Shown in pieces: positions 54,661-63,266 of a DNA stretch of 64,000 bases. A program made the translations under genes and the position numbers. Source of the stretch: Extensimonas vulgaris (GTDB lineage Bacteria; Pseudomonadota; Gammaproteobacteria; Burkholderiales; Burkholderiaceae_C). The notes below the pieces were generated by a model that was given only the letters and a program-made list of their open reading frames with translations, ran no database searches and was not told where the DNA came from. The stretch lies in contig NZ_QPJU01000003.1 in NCBI RefSeq assembly GCF_003337425.1, positions 256,990-320,989 of the forward strand, written 5' to 3'. Numbering within the stretch: the stretch's first letter is position 1; each line of letters starts with the position of its first letter.

Positions 54661-55167
54661 ATGCCCCCCGCCTCGGCAAGCCCAGCGCCGGCACCCGCCG
54701 GCCCAGACCGTTCGCTGCCCCAGCTCGGGCGCGGCTTTTTCTGGCAAGACCTGCAGGTTGGCCAGCGCCTGCGCACCTTCCGCCGCACCGTCACCGAAAC
54801 CGATCTGGTGAACTTCATCGGCACCAGCGGCATGCTCGAGGTCATCTTCATCGACACCACCTACGAAGGCGGCGCCATATCGGGTCGGCCCGTGCCCGCG
54901 GCGCTCACCTACGTGCTGATCGAAGGTTTTCTCGCGCAGACCATGATCCAGGGCACGGGGCTCGCGCTGCTCGAGATGCAGCAAAAAATCCTCGCGCCGG
55001 TCTGCGTGGGCGACAGCATCGAAGCCGTGGTCGAAGTCACGGGCATCCGCCCGACCTCACGCGGCGGCCGCGCCGTGGTGACTTCGCGCATCGACGTGTT
55101 CAACCAGCATGGCACGCAGGTCATGAGCTATACCGCCACACGGCTGCTTGCCGGACGCAGCGACTGA
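54661..55167 (+). CDS. MaoC-like hotdog-fold (enoyl-CoA hydratase-type) protein
   Basis: 168 residues, a single MaoC-like hotdog domain. VGQRLRTFRRTVTETDLVNFIG (about 28-49) carries the Asp of the hydratase dyad position; the usual His (H in DxNPxH) is replaced, the sequence reading TETDLVNFIGTSGMLE, so the catalytic motif is incomplete. Hydratase activity is uncertain; it may bind acyl-CoA or act as an atypical dehydratase. AAAGGAGACACG precedes the ATG by a good distance, 18 bp after the ADH stop. Co-transcribed with the acyl-CoA ligase gene that follows after 68 bp. Confidence 0.8.
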   Translation: MPPASASPAPAPAGPDRSLPQLGRGFFWQDLQVGQRLRTFRRTVTETDLVNFIGTSGMLEVIFIDTTYEGGAISGRPVPAALTYVLIEGFLAQTMIQGTGLALLEMQQKILAPVCVGDSIEAVVEVTGIRPTSRGGRAVVTSRIDVFNQHGTQVMSYTATRLLAGRSD

Positions 55168-55235
55168 ATCCCTGCCGTGCCGATGGCGGCGGCACCACTT
55201 ATTTCACAATACAAAAATAGACCAAGGAGACCAAG

Positions 55236-56825
55236 GTGGCAAATCTTGCAAATGACACGGACAGCGACGAAGTCCACCGCGTCGGCGGTATCGGCGACTG
55301 GCTCGACTACCACGCGCAGCACCACGCCGATCAGGAGGCGCTGGTCGTGGGCGAGCTGCGGCTTACCTATGCGCAATTGCTGGACCGCGCAGCACGCATG
55401 GCCGGAGTGCTGGCCGGGCGCGGAGTGCGCAAGGGCGACCGCGTCGCGCTGCTGCTGCCCAATGGCAACGAGTTCCTCGAGACCTTGTTTGCCTGCGCGC
55501 GCCTGGGCGCCATCGCCGTGCCCATCAATTTCCGCCTGAGCCCGGCCGAGGTGGAGTTCATCCTGACCGACTGCGGCGCGCAGGTGCTGGTCTACCACCC
55601 CCAGTTCACGCCGCTGGTGGCGCCGATCCGGCCCAATACCCCCCTTGCGCACGCTTTTTACGTGCCGGGCTCGGGTGCGCCCATGCCGGGCGACGTGAAT
55701 TACGAACAAGCCCTTGCCACGGCCCAGCCACCAGCCCAGCGCACGCCCGTCACGCAAAGCGACCCGCACCTCATGATGTACACCTCGGGCACGACCGGCC
55801 GGCCCAAAGGCGCATTGCTGAGCCACGGCAACACCACCTGGAACGCTTTCAATTTGTTGCTCAGTGAAGCGGGTTTGCACAGCGACGACATCGTGCTCAC
55901 CGTCGCGCCGCTGTTTCACATCGGTGGGCTCAACATCCACACGCTGCCGGCACTCTACAAAGGCGCGAAGGTGGTGCTGCATCCGCACTTCAGCCCGGCG
56001 GACACCTTGCGCCTGGTGCAGCGCGAGCGCGTTTCCATGCTGTTTCTCGTGCCCGCGATGTGGCTTGCGATCAGCCAGATGCCCGACATCGACCAGTACG
56101 ACCTCTCATCACTGCGGGTGCTCATGTCGGGCGGGGCGCCTTGCCCGATCACGGTGATCGAGTTTTTCCAAAAGCGTGGCCTGTGTTTCCTCGAAGGCTT
56201 TGGCATGACTGAAACCGCGCCCAATGCCTGCTTTCTCGGCAGCCGCGATGCTCTGCGCAAAAATGGCTCGGTCGGCAAGCCGCTCACGCACGTGCAGATG
56301 CGCATCGTCGATGCCAACGACCAGGACGTGCGCCAGGGTGAGACGGGTGAGCTCGTGCTGCGCGGCCCGAACATCTTCGTGGGCTACTGGAGTCGCCCCG
56401 AGGCCACGGCAGAGGCCTTTCGCAATGGCTGGTTCCACAGCGGCGACCTCGCGCGCCAGGACGAAGAAGGCTTTTACTACATCGTCGATCGCATCAAGGA
56501 CATGCTGATCTCGGGCGGTGAAAACGTCTATCCGACCGAGGTCGAGCAGGTGATCTATCGCCACCCCGCCGTGCGCGAGGCCGCGGTCATCGGCGTGCCC
56601 GACCAAAAATGGGGCGAGGTGCCCATGCTCGTCGTGGCCTTGCACGAAGGCGCGCAGCTCACGCTCGAAGAAGTGCGCGCTTTTTGCGAGGGCAAGCTGG
56701 CACACTTCAAAATCCCAAAACAGATGATGATAGTGCCCGCGTTGCCGCGCACGGCCACGGGCAAGGTGCTCAAGCGCGAGTTGCGCAGCAGCATCATCGG
56801 TGCCGACAAGCCGGCCATCAGCTGA
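55236..56825 (+). CDS. AMP-dependent acyl-CoA ligase (long-chain/short-chain fatty acid type)
   Basis: 529 residues from GTG at 55236 with AAGGAGACCAAG ahead. P-loop YTSGTTGRPKGALLSH at 182-197, GFGMTETAPN, GNGWFHSGDLARQDEEGF-type motif (NGWFHSGDLA), and C-terminal catalytic lysine in PRTATGKVLKREL (about 511). In sequence it is like DitJ/CaiC-style ligases for medium-chain or aromatic acids. It probably activates the acid made via the alcohol dehydrogenase of the operon, an inference from gene order. A second ANL ligase lies at 0.7 kb. Confidence 0.9.
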   Translation: MANLANDTDSDEVHRVGGIGDWLDYHAQHHADQEALVVGELRLTYAQLLDRAARMAGVLAGRGVRKGDRVALLLPNGNEFLETLFACARLGAIAVPINFRLSPAEVEFILTDCGAQVLVYHPQFTPLVAPIRPNTPLAHAFYVPGSGAPMPGDVNYEQALATAQPPAQRTPVTQSDPHLMMYTSGTTGRPKGALLSHGNTTWNAFNLLLSEAGLHSDDIVLTVAPLFHIGGLNIHTLPALYKGAKVVLHPHFSPADTLRLVQRERVSMLFLVPAMWLAISQMPDIDQYDLSSLRVLMSGGAPCPITVIEFFQKRGLCFLEGFGMTETAPNACFLGSRDALRKNGSVGKPLTHVQMRIVDANDQDVRQGETGELVLRGPNIFVGYWSRPEATAEAFRNGWFHSGDLARQDEEGFYYIVDRIKDMLISGGENVYPTEVEQVIYRHPAVREAAVIGVPDQKWGEVPMLVVALHEGAQLTLEEVRAFCEGKLAHFKIPKQMMIVPALPRTATGKVLKRELRSSIIGADKPAIS

Positions 56826-56862
56826 AACCATTCTTTCTTATTTTGATTGCCGAGGAGCAAAA

Positions 56863-57183
56863 ATGCACAATGAAGTCGATGTGAGCTGGGGCGAAGCGGC
56901 GAATTACCGCTTTGACTTGCGTGGTGTCGAGCCCATGGACAAGGAGGCGGCCCGGGAGTGGCTGGATGCGCAGTTCACGGCACTCGAATGTGAGCCGATC
57001 CGTTCCGTAGGCAAGGTGCTCACGGTGGACAAGGTGCTCACGGTGGCCCAGGCCGCAGGGGAAGACTATTTTTCCAAACCCGAGCACCGCGAATGGGCCG
57101 TGAACTTCGCGCGCGCGACCAGCGCCTTGCTCGGGCGGCCCATCGTACGCGTGGACGTGCCCAGCATGACGATAGGGTATTGA
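56863..57183 (+). CDS. Uncharacterised 106-residue protein at the end of the ligase operon
   Basis: No named family is recognised. 106 residues beginning MHNEVDVSWGEAANYRFDLR, charged and soluble, without signal or membrane segment. A tandem 18-bp duplication gives GKVLTVDKVLTVAQ in the middle. GAGGAGC lies 7 bp before the ATG, so it is a real gene translated with the operon. The neighbours suggest a function in acyl-CoA metabolism, perhaps as an accessory factor. Convergent with the 3-hydroxyacyl-CoA dehydrogenase gene after 73 bp. Confidence 0.7.
   Translation: MHNEVDVSWGEAANYRFDLRGVEPMDKEAAREWLDAQFTALECEPIRSVGKVLTVDKVLTVAQAAGEDYFSKPEHREWAVNFARATSALLGRPIVRVDVPSMTIGY
57013..57048 (+). repeat. 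Tandem 18-bp duplication
   Basis: AAGGTGCTCACGGTGGAC followed by AAGGTGCTCACGGTGGCC, in frame, doubling KVLTVD/A in the unknown 106-residue protein. Confidence 0.95.
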
Positions 57184-57256
57184 GCGGGTAGTGGGCCGCA
57201 GCGCGTGGCTGCATCGCACCGGGAGCCCGGGCGCGATGCAGTCCAGTCCGCTCCGG

Positions 57257-58105
57257 TCAATAGTGATAAACGCCGCGGCCCGTCTTGCGGCCCAGGTGCC
57301 CGGCGGCGACCAATTCCTTGAGCAGCTGGCAGGGGCGGTATTTGCTGTCGCCAAACTCTTTCAGATAGACCTCCATCACCGCGAGGCACACGTCCAGCCC
57401 GATCATGTCAGCCAGCGCGAGTGGCCCGATCGGGTGGTTGCAGCCCAGGCGCATGCCCGCGTCAATGTCTTCGGGCGTCGCCAGGCCTTCGGCGAGAACG
57501 AAAAAGGCTTCGTTGATCATGGGCACGAGGATGCGGTTGACCACGAAGCCCGGCGCGTTCTTCACCGTGATCGGCGACTTGCCGAGCTGGCGCGCGAGCG
57601 CGTGCACGGCGTCGTGCGTGGCGTCGCTGGTCTGTACCCCGCGGATGATCTCCACCAGCGCCATCACGGGCACGGGGTTGAAAAAGTGCATGCCGATGAA
57701 CTTGTCGGGGCGGCCCGTGACCGCGGCAAGCTGGGTGATCGAAATCGAAGAGGTGTTCGACGCCAGGATGACCTCGGGGCCGACGAGCTTGTCCACCTGC
57801 TGCAGGATTTTGACCTTGATGTCGTAGTTTTCAGTCGCTGCCTCGATCACGAGCTGCGCCTGTTGCAGCGCGTCGTACTGCGTCGATGTCTGGATGCGGG
57901 AAAGCGCTGCGTCCTTGTCGGCGGCGCTGATTTTTTCTTTCTTGACCAGACGCTCCAGGCTGCCCGAGATGGTCGCCAGACCCTTTTGCAGCGCTGCTTC
58001 CGAAATATCGACCATGATGGCGCGCAGACCGGCTGTGGCGCAGGCCTGCGCAATGCCGTTGCCCATGGTGCCGGCGCCGATGATCCCTATGGTTTGGATG
58101 CTCAT
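57257..58105 (-). CDS. 3-hydroxybutyryl-CoA dehydrogenase (3-hydroxyacyl-CoA dehydrogenase)
   Basis: NAD(P)-dependent oxidation/reduction of 3-hydroxyacyl-CoA and acetoacetyl-CoA. 282 residues from MSIQTIGIIGAGTMGNG (Rossmann GxGxxG 10-15), with AAAGGATTTTTC upstream. GMHFFNPVPVMALVEII (about 137-153) holds the catalytic His, and NAPGFVVNRILVPMINEAFF and GCNHPIGPLALADMIGLD complete the Hbd/PaaH signature. It could serve PHB turnover or phenylacetate degradation; no paa or pha genes are in the window. Convergent with the ligase operon; repeat DNA lies beyond its start. Confidence 0.93.
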   Translation of the reverse strand: MSIQTIGIIGAGTMGNGIAQACATAGLRAIMVDISEAALQKGLATISGSLERLVKKEKISAADKDAALSRIQTSTQYDALQQAQLVIEAATENYDIKVKILQQVDKLVGPEVILASNTSSISITQLAAVTGRPDKFIGMHFFNPVPVMALVEIIRGVQTSDATHDAVHALARQLGKSPITVKNAPGFVVNRILVPMINEAFFVLAEGLATPEDIDAGMRLGCNHPIGPLALADMIGLDVCLAVMEVYLKEFGDSKYRPCQLLKELVAAGHLGRKTGRGVYHY

Positions 58106-58375
58106 GAAAAATCCTTTCGTCAACAAAAAATTGCGGCCTCGGTCAAATTCCGGGAGCCGCAGGCATGGCGCAGGGTGAATGGCGCCCCGTAATGAAAGAG
58201 GAGTTTCATCTGCGCCACGGCCGCGCCGATGATAGAGCGGCGGCGCAACGCTTCGGTGAATCCAGCCTGCGGCCGCACGGCTTTGTCAGAGATGGCACAG
58301 CCGGCAAATTGGGTGCAACGCAGCGCATAGCCCCCCGCCGGAGCCACTGAAGCCAGCGGAGCCACTTGATTTACC

Positions 58376-58544
58376 CTAGCAGCCTGTCGGACTTTGGGCG
58401 TCGAAAGCGAGAAGGTGCCCCAGCGAGGCCAGTTTTTGCCGGATTCGCAGCCCCATAGTGGTGCTATGGGGCAAGAAGACGGTAAAAAATGGGCCGCTGC
58501 GGCGCATTCGCAGCCGACGATTCCAAAGTCCGACAGGCTGCTAG
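58376..58544 (+). mobile_element. 169-bp MITE-like element, copy 1
   Basis: Perfect terminal inverted repeats of 22 bp beginning CTAGCAGCCTGTCGGACTTT, with an internal perfect stem GCCCCATAG-TGGTG-CTATGGGGC. Non-coding. A second copy, also 169 bp and inverted, lies at 59738, about 90% identical by eye. CTAG at both outer ends may be a target duplication or part of the repeat. Confidence 0.88.
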
Positions 58545-58583
58545 ATTGTCCATGAGGCGCGCAGCGCCGCCGAATGGACAATC
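58544..58583. terminator. Hairpin after the CsgG-like gene
   Basis: GATTGTCCAT ... ATGGACAATC, 10-bp perfect stem with a 20-nt inner part, 6 bp past the CsgG-like stop. Its ATTGTCCAT core also forms the ends of the 179-bp repeats at 14.3-14.7 kb, so it may be a remnant of that family rather than a dedicated terminator. Confidence 0.5.
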
Positions 58584-58588
58584 AGGGT

Positions 58589-59482
58589 TTACTGCTGCGC
58601 TTTCTTTTTCTTGCTGGACGAAGCTGCCGGGGCTGAAGTCTGCGACGGCGCCACCCCGCCATCGACCCCCAGGCGCCCGCCGCCACCCAGACCCTGGCCC
58701 TGCACGGTTTGTGCCTTGTAGTTGCGCAATGCGACGACCATCTGGTTGTAAGCGTCCATGAAGGCCGCGGCAACCACCTTGCCTTGGGCCGTGTTGCTGT
58801 AACCGCCTATCCCACCACCAACGGAGCTGCCGAACACGGCGCCAAAACCGCCCCAGTCGGTCTTGGACGCACTGCCCTCGGACGCGGCGACCTGCACACC
58901 GGAGCGGTTGTCGATCAAGGTCAGCATGGCACTGGCTTCGCGCGTTTTGGTGTTGCCTGCCAAGCTCGCCAGCGTACGCCCGCTGCTGCCGAACAATCCG
59001 CCAATGCCAGCAGCCATGCCGCTCGCATCATTTTGGCTGAACACGATTTCAGGCGACAGACCGTAGTCCGACGAAACGACCTGGCCTTTGCCAAAATTGC
59101 TGCCCTTGCGGATCTCTCCAGACTGTTGCAGCGCACGCTCGCGGTTCATGGCATTCATGCCCGCGGCACTGCGCTCCACGACGACGAAGCAGTTCGACTG
59201 CTGAATCAGCAAGCGCAGCAGGTTCGACGTGGGTGGCAGTTTGTATTCCCCCGTCAGGACCGTGTACCAGCCGGCAGACTGGTTCTCGATCAGCGACACC
59301 GTGCCCAACGGCGCCGCGCATTTTTCCAGGGCGCTGTTGGTATTGGTGCTGGCGCCACCCGCAGCCGCACCGGTCGCAACCGTCTTGGCGTCGGCATTGC
59401 CCATCTTCATGTCGGTTGTCTCGCAACCCCCAAGCAGCAGGGCGGTCGCGGCGGCGGCGAGGGTCAGCGGAACGATTCTCAT
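58589..59482 (-). CDS. CsgG/HfaB-like outer-membrane lipoprotein
   Basis: 297 residues. Lipoprotein signal with the lipobox LLLGGC placing the acylated Cys at residue 20. The following domain has the CsgG pattern: NLLRLLIQQSNCFVVVERSA, MNAMNRERALQQSGEIR, KGQVVSSDYGLSPEIVF and the variable-substrate region; curli-secretion CsgG and HfaB (holdfast anchor) belong here. The C terminus is low-complexity (Gly, Ala, Ser, then KKKK). The function here is unknown: no csgA/B or hfaA/D genes are near. CAGGAGAAACC precedes the ATG. The gene is bracketed by two inverted 169-bp repeats, so it is a candidate for recent transfer. Confidence 0.85.
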   Translation of the reverse strand: MRIVPLTLAAAATALLLGGCETTDMKMGNADAKTVATGAAAGGASTNTNSALEKCAAPLGTVSLIENQSAGWYTVLTGEYKLPPTSNLLRLLIQQSNCFVVVERSAAGMNAMNRERALQQSGEIRKGSNFGKGQVVSSDYGLSPEIVFSQNDASGMAAGIGGLFGSSGRTLASLAGNTKTREASAMLTLIDNRSGVQVAASEGSASKTDWGGFGAVFGSSVGGGIGGYSNTAQGKVVAAAFMDAYNQMVVALRNYKAQTVQGQGLGGGGRLGVDGGVAPSQTSAPAASSSKKKKAQQ

Positions 59483-60029
59483 GGTTTCTCCTGGCAAGCA
59501 AAAGGGAAAAGGGGCGAGGCGTTACAAAGGAAAGCAGAATGTAATAGAGATTTGACTTTATCGCGAAAAAGTTGCGCTGCAAGCGCCCGGATGCTGCTTT
59601 TTCTTCGGAGCCATAGCCGCGCTGTGGATGGGAGTCGGCCGGCGCTGTGGACGGGCGGCTGGGATTTCGCCGATGGAATTTCGCCGGACTGCGCATGCTA
59701 AACTTCGATGGTTTTGCTTTTGCATGAACTTGTGCATCTAGCAGCCTGTCGGACTTTGGAATCGTCGGCTGCGAATGCGCCGCAGCGACCCATTTTTTAC
59801 CGTCTTCTTGCTCCATAGTCCCGCTATGGGGCTGCGAATCCGGCAAAAACTGGCCTCGCTGAGGCGAATTCTCGCTATCGACGCCCAAAGCCCGACAGGC
59901 TCCTAGAGCGGCAAAACAAATCGCAAGCCAGCCCCGTAAAGGTGCTGCGCCGCCTGGAGCGTCCTGATGCTCTGTGATGGCTGCGCAAGTCGTGGGGCTG
60001 GGTTTAGACCCAACCTTTGGAGAGTTTTC
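59483..60029. other. Gap between the CsgG-like gene and rpsB
   Basis: About 550 bp: the divergent promoter region of the CsgG-like gene, the second 169-bp element, then about 120 bp of rpsB leader (contains GGGTTTAGACCC). An S2-binding leader is expected by analogy with E. coli and other bacteria, but no structure was confirmed. Confidence 0.5.
59738..59906 (-). mobile_element. 169-bp MITE-like element, copy 2 (inverted)
   Basis: Same length as copy 1 and in reverse orientation. Ends CTAGCAGCCTGTCGGACTTT and (reverse complement) CTAGGAGCCTGTCGGGCTTT, with a central hairpin CCATAGTCCCGCTATGG. Ends 123 bp before the rpsB start. Confidence 0.88.
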
Positions 60030-60785
60030 ATGTCTTCTATCACCATGCGCGAAATGCTCGAAGCGGGTGTCCATTTTGGCCACCAAACCCGCTTTTGGAA
60101 TCCCAAGATGGCCCCCTACATCTTTGGGCAGCGCAACAAGATCCACATCATCAACCTCGAAAAAACGCTGCCTATGTTCGAGGCGGCGCAAAAATTCGCG
60201 CGCCAGCTCACAGCCAACGGTGGCACGATTTTGATGGTGGGCACCAAGCGTCAGGCGCGCGAAATCGTGGCTGCCGAGGCCAAGCGCGCGGGCGTGCCGT
60301 ATGTCGATCAGCGTTGGCTGGGGGGCATGCTGACGAACTTCAAAACCGTCAAGAGCTCGATCAAGCGACTCAAAGACATGAAGGCTCAGCTCGAAGCCGG
60401 GCTCGATCACATGAGCAAAAAAGAGCAGCTCAACTTCAATCGTGAGCTCGCCAAGCTCGAACGCGACATCGGTGGCATTCAGGACATGACGGCCCTGCCC
60501 GACGCGATGTTCGTGATCGACGTCGGCTACCACAAGATCGCCGTCGCCGAAGCCAAGAAGCTCGGCATTCCGCTGATCGGCGTGGTCGATACCAACCATT
60601 CGCCCGAAGGTATCGATTACGTGATTCCTGGCAACGACGATTCGGCCAAGGCCGTGGCGCTGTATGCACGCGGCATGGCCGACGCGATTCTTGAAGGGCG
60701 CGCCAATGCCATGAATGAGGTGGTCAAGGCGGTTGCAGTGGAAAGCACCGACGAGTTCGTCGAAGTCGAAGAGTCGGCTGCCTGA
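60030..60785 (+). CDS. rpsB: 30S ribosomal protein S2
   Basis: 251 residues. [52 protein letters not shown]-like [30 protein letters not shown] and [21 protein letters not shown] are S2 marks; length as E. coli (241) with an acidic tail. Start at 60030 with GGAGAG upstream. First gene of rpsB-tsf-pyrH-frr-uppS. A strong intrinsic terminator lies between it and tsf, and a MITE-like element lies upstream of its leader. Confidence 0.98.
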   Translation: MSSITMREMLEAGVHFGHQTRFWNPKMAPYIFGQRNKIHIINLEKTLPMFEAAQKFARQLTANGGTILMVGTKRQAREIVAAEAKRAGVPYVDQRWLGGMLTNFKTVKSSIKRLKDMKAQLEAGLDHMSKKEQLNFNRELAKLERDIGGIQDMTALPDAMFVIDVGYHKIAVAEAKKLGIPLIGVVDTNHSPEGIDYVIPGNDDSAKAVALYARGMADAILEGRANAMNEVVKAVAVESTDEFVEVEESAA

Positions 60786-60812
60786 CAAAAGGGGCTCTTG
60801 CGATGTCGCCAG

Positions 60813-60840
60813 AAAAGGGGCTCGTGACAGGCCCCTTTTT
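60813..60840 (+). terminator. Intrinsic terminator between rpsB and tsf
   Basis: AAAAGGGGC-TCGTGACAG-GCCCCTTTT, a 9-bp A/T-flanked stem ending in a T-run, 28 bp after rpsB. It probably sets the S2 to EF-Ts ratio by partial termination. Confidence 0.82.
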
Positions 60841-60904
60841 TGAGCCTGAAGCAGAGGCAAGGGCCGAATCAGTGAACGATTGTTGAATACGGAAGGAATA
60901 CGAA

Positions 60905-61828
60905 ATGGCTGCAATTACCGCAAGCATGGTGGCTGAGCTACGTGCCAAAACCGATGCCCCGATGATGGAATGCAAGAAGGCGCTCACCGAAGCCAATGGC
61001 GACATGGCCAAAGCGGAGGAGATTTTGCGCGTCAAGCTCGGCACCAAGGCCGGCAAAGCGGCTTCACGCATCACGGCCGAAGGCGTGGTGGCGATTTTCA
61101 TCGAGGGCACCACGGGTGGCATGATCGAGGTCAACAGCGAGACGGACTTCGTCAGCAAGAACGAGAGCTTCATCGCCATGGCCAAGGCTGCGGCCGAGCT
61201 CGTGGCCAAACATAACCCGGCCGACGTGGCAGCGCTGGGCGCTCTGCCCTACAGCCAGGACGGCTTCGGCCCCACGCTCGAAGACGTGCGCAAGGGACTG
61301 ATCGGCAAGATCGGCGAAAACATGACCTTCCGCCGTTTCAAGGCGTTCCGTGGTGGCAACAAGCTCGCTTCTTATTTGCATGGCACGCGCATCGGTGTGG
61401 TGGTCGAATACGAAGGAGACGAGGTCGCCGCCAAGGACGTGGCCATGCACATCGCCGCGATGAAGCCCGTGGCCTTGACCAGCGCCGAGGTGCCGGCCGA
61501 GCTGATCGAGAAAGAGCGTGCGATCGCTGCGGCCAAGGCTGCTGAAGATGCGGCCAAGGCGCAAGCGGAGGGCAAGCCCGTACAGTCGCCTGAAATCGTG
61601 GCCAAGCGCGTCGAGGGCGCGGTGCAAAAATTCCTCAAGGAAGTGTCCTTGATGAACCAGCCTTTCGTGAAAAACGACAAGCAGACTGTGGAGCAGATGC
61701 TCAAGGAGCGCGGCACTACGGTGAAGTCTTTTACGCTGTACGTGGTCGGCGAGGGCATAGAGAAAAAAGCAGACGACTTCGCTGCCGAAGTCGCCGCGCA
61801 AGTGGCTGCTGCCAAGGCCGCTGCCTGA
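60905..61828 (+). CDS. tsf: Elongation factor Ts
   Basis: Nucleotide exchange factor for EF-Tu. 307 residues, slightly longer than E. coli (283) as in other betaproteobacteria. UBA-like N domain (about 1-55, [20 protein letters not shown]), the TDFVSKN motif at 80-86 that contacts EF-Tu, and two dimerisation subdomains; an Ala/Lys-rich loop lies near 205-225. GAAGGAATACGAA precedes the ATG. Downstream of the rpsB terminator, so expressed by read-through or from a promoter in the 119-bp gap. Confidence 0.98.
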   Translation: MAAITASMVAELRAKTDAPMMECKKALTEANGDMAKAEEILRVKLGTKAGKAASRITAEGVVAIFIEGTTGGMIEVNSETDFVSKNESFIAMAKAAAELVAKHNPADVAALGALPYSQDGFGPTLEDVRKGLIGKIGENMTFRRFKAFRGGNKLASYLHGTRIGVVVEYEGDEVAAKDVAMHIAAMKPVALTSAEVPAELIEKERAIAAAKAAEDAAKAQAEGKPVQSPEIVAKRVEGAVQKFLKEVSLMNQPFVKNDKQTVEQMLKERGTTVKSFTLYVVGEGIEKKADDFAAEVAAQVAAAKAAA

Positions 61829-61879
61829 TTTTTCTTGACTGCATTTCCATCTCTTTTCCACATTTGTACGGAGCGCTCC

Positions 61880-62608
61880 ATGTCCGTTGCCCTTGCCACG
61901 CCAGTCCACAAGCGCATACTGCTCAAGTTGTCTGGTGAGGCGCTCATGGGTGAAGATGCTTTTGGCATCAACCGCGCGACCATAGAGCGCATCGTCGAAG
62001 AAATCGCCGAGGTCACGCGCCTCGGTGTCGAGGTGGCGGTGGTGATCGGCGGCGGCAACATCTTCCGCGGGGTCGCAGGCGGCTCGGCCGGCATGGATCG
62101 CGCCACGGCGGACTACATGGGCATGCTGGCCACGGTCATGAACGCGCTCGCCCTGGCCGACGCGATGGACAAAAAAGGACTCACTGCGCGCGTGATGTCC
62201 GCCATTGCGATCGAGCAGGTGGTCGAGCCTTATGTGCGCCCCAAGGCCTTGCAATACCTCGAAGAGGGCAAGGTGGTGGTGTTCGCGGCGGGCACGGGCA
62301 ATCCATTTTTCACCACCGACACTGCGGCTGCGCTGCGCGGCGCCGAGATTGGTGCCGAAGTGGTGCTCAAGGCCACCAAGGTGGACGGTGTTTATACTGC
62401 CGACCCGCAAAAAGACCCCGCGGCCCAGCGCTACACGCGCCTGAGCTTCGACGAGGCCATGGCGCGCAACCTGGGCATCATGGATGCAACGGCTTTTGCA
62501 CTGTGCCGTGACCAGAAACTTCCCGTGCGTGTGTTTTCCATCGTGAAGCACGGTGCTTTGCTGCGCGTGGTGCTCGGGGAAGACGAAGGGACGCTGGTGT
62601 ACGCCTGA
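61880..62608 (+). CDS. pyrH: Uridylate kinase (UMP kinase)
   Basis: Phosphorylates UMP to UDP; hexameric, regulated by GTP and UTP. 242 residues from [57 protein letters not shown] and VDGVYTADP are UMPK/amino acid kinase motifs. ACGGAGCGCTCC precedes the ATG. Placed between tsf and frr as in most bacteria. Confidence 0.97.
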   Translation: MSVALATPVHKRILLKLSGEALMGEDAFGINRATIERIVEEIAEVTRLGVEVAVVIGGGNIFRGVAGGSAGMDRATADYMGMLATVMNALALADAMDKKGLTARVMSAIAIEQVVEPYVRPKALQYLEEGKVVVFAAGTGNPFFTTDTAAALRGAEIGAEVVLKATKVDGVYTADPQKDPAAQRYTRLSFDEAMARNLGIMDATAFALCRDQKLPVRVFSIVKHGALLRVVLGEDEGTLVYA

Positions 62609-62660
62609 CGGGGAGGCTGTGGGTGTGCAAGCAGGCGTGCCGCAGTTTCGAGGAGAACCC

Positions 62661-63224
62661 ATGACGACGATTGCTGAAATCAAAAACACCGCTGCGAGCA
62701 AGATGGACCAGTCGATCGCGGCGTTCAAAAACAACCTGGCGAAGATTCGCACGGGCCGTGCCAATCCCGCGCTGCTCGACACCGTGCACGTGGAGTATTA
62801 CGGCTCCATGGTGCCTTTGAGCCAGGTGGCGAATGTGTCTTTGCTCGACGCGCGCACGATCAGCGTCCAGCCTTGGGAAAAGGGCATGGGCGCGAAGATC
62901 GAAAAAGCCATCCGCGAGAGTGAGCTGGGTCTCAACCCCGCATCGATGGGTGACCTGATCCGTGTGCCCATGCCGCCGATGAGCGAAGAGCGGCGCAAGG
63001 AAATGGCAAAACTCGCGCGCCACGAAGGGGAAAGCGCCAAAGTGGCCGTACGCAACTTGCGGCGCGAAGCCAACGAGGCACTCAAGCGGCTCGTGAAGGA
63101 CAAGCTCATCTCCGAGGATGAGCAAAAACGTGCCGAAGCCGAGGTGCAGAAAGTCACCGACAAGCATATCGCCGAGATCGATGCTCTGGTTGCATCCAAA
63201 GAGCAAGAGATCATGGCGGTGTGA
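62661..63224 (+). CDS. frr: Ribosome recycling factor
   Basis: Splits post-termination ribosomes with EF-G. 187 residues (E. coli 185). [20 protein letters not shown]-type start ([19 protein letters not shown]), [13 protein letters not shown] with the tip arginine, [23 protein letters not shown] and [29 protein letters not shown] precedes the ATG. Followed by uppS after a short gap. Confidence 0.98.
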   Translation: MTTIAEIKNTAASKMDQSIAAFKNNLAKIRTGRANPALLDTVHVEYYGSMVPLSQVANVSLLDARTISVQPWEKGMGAKIEKAIRESELGLNPASMGDLIRVPMPPMSEERRKEMAKLARHEGESAKVAVRNLRREANEALKRLVKDKLISEDEQKRAEAEVQKVTDKHIAEIDALVASKEQEIMAV

Positions 63225-63266
63225 GCGGCATTGGTCGAGCGGCTTTCTTTTTTTCAGGCGAAGCTT

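Larger units (their letters stand above)
58106..58588. other. Repeat-rich gap between the dehydrogenase and the CsgG-like gene
   Basis: About 480 bp. From the left: an unassigned 270-bp stretch with leader of the dehydrogenase, then a 169-bp MITE-like element, then a 40-bp hairpin. No coding frame shows family similarity. Confidence 0.6.
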
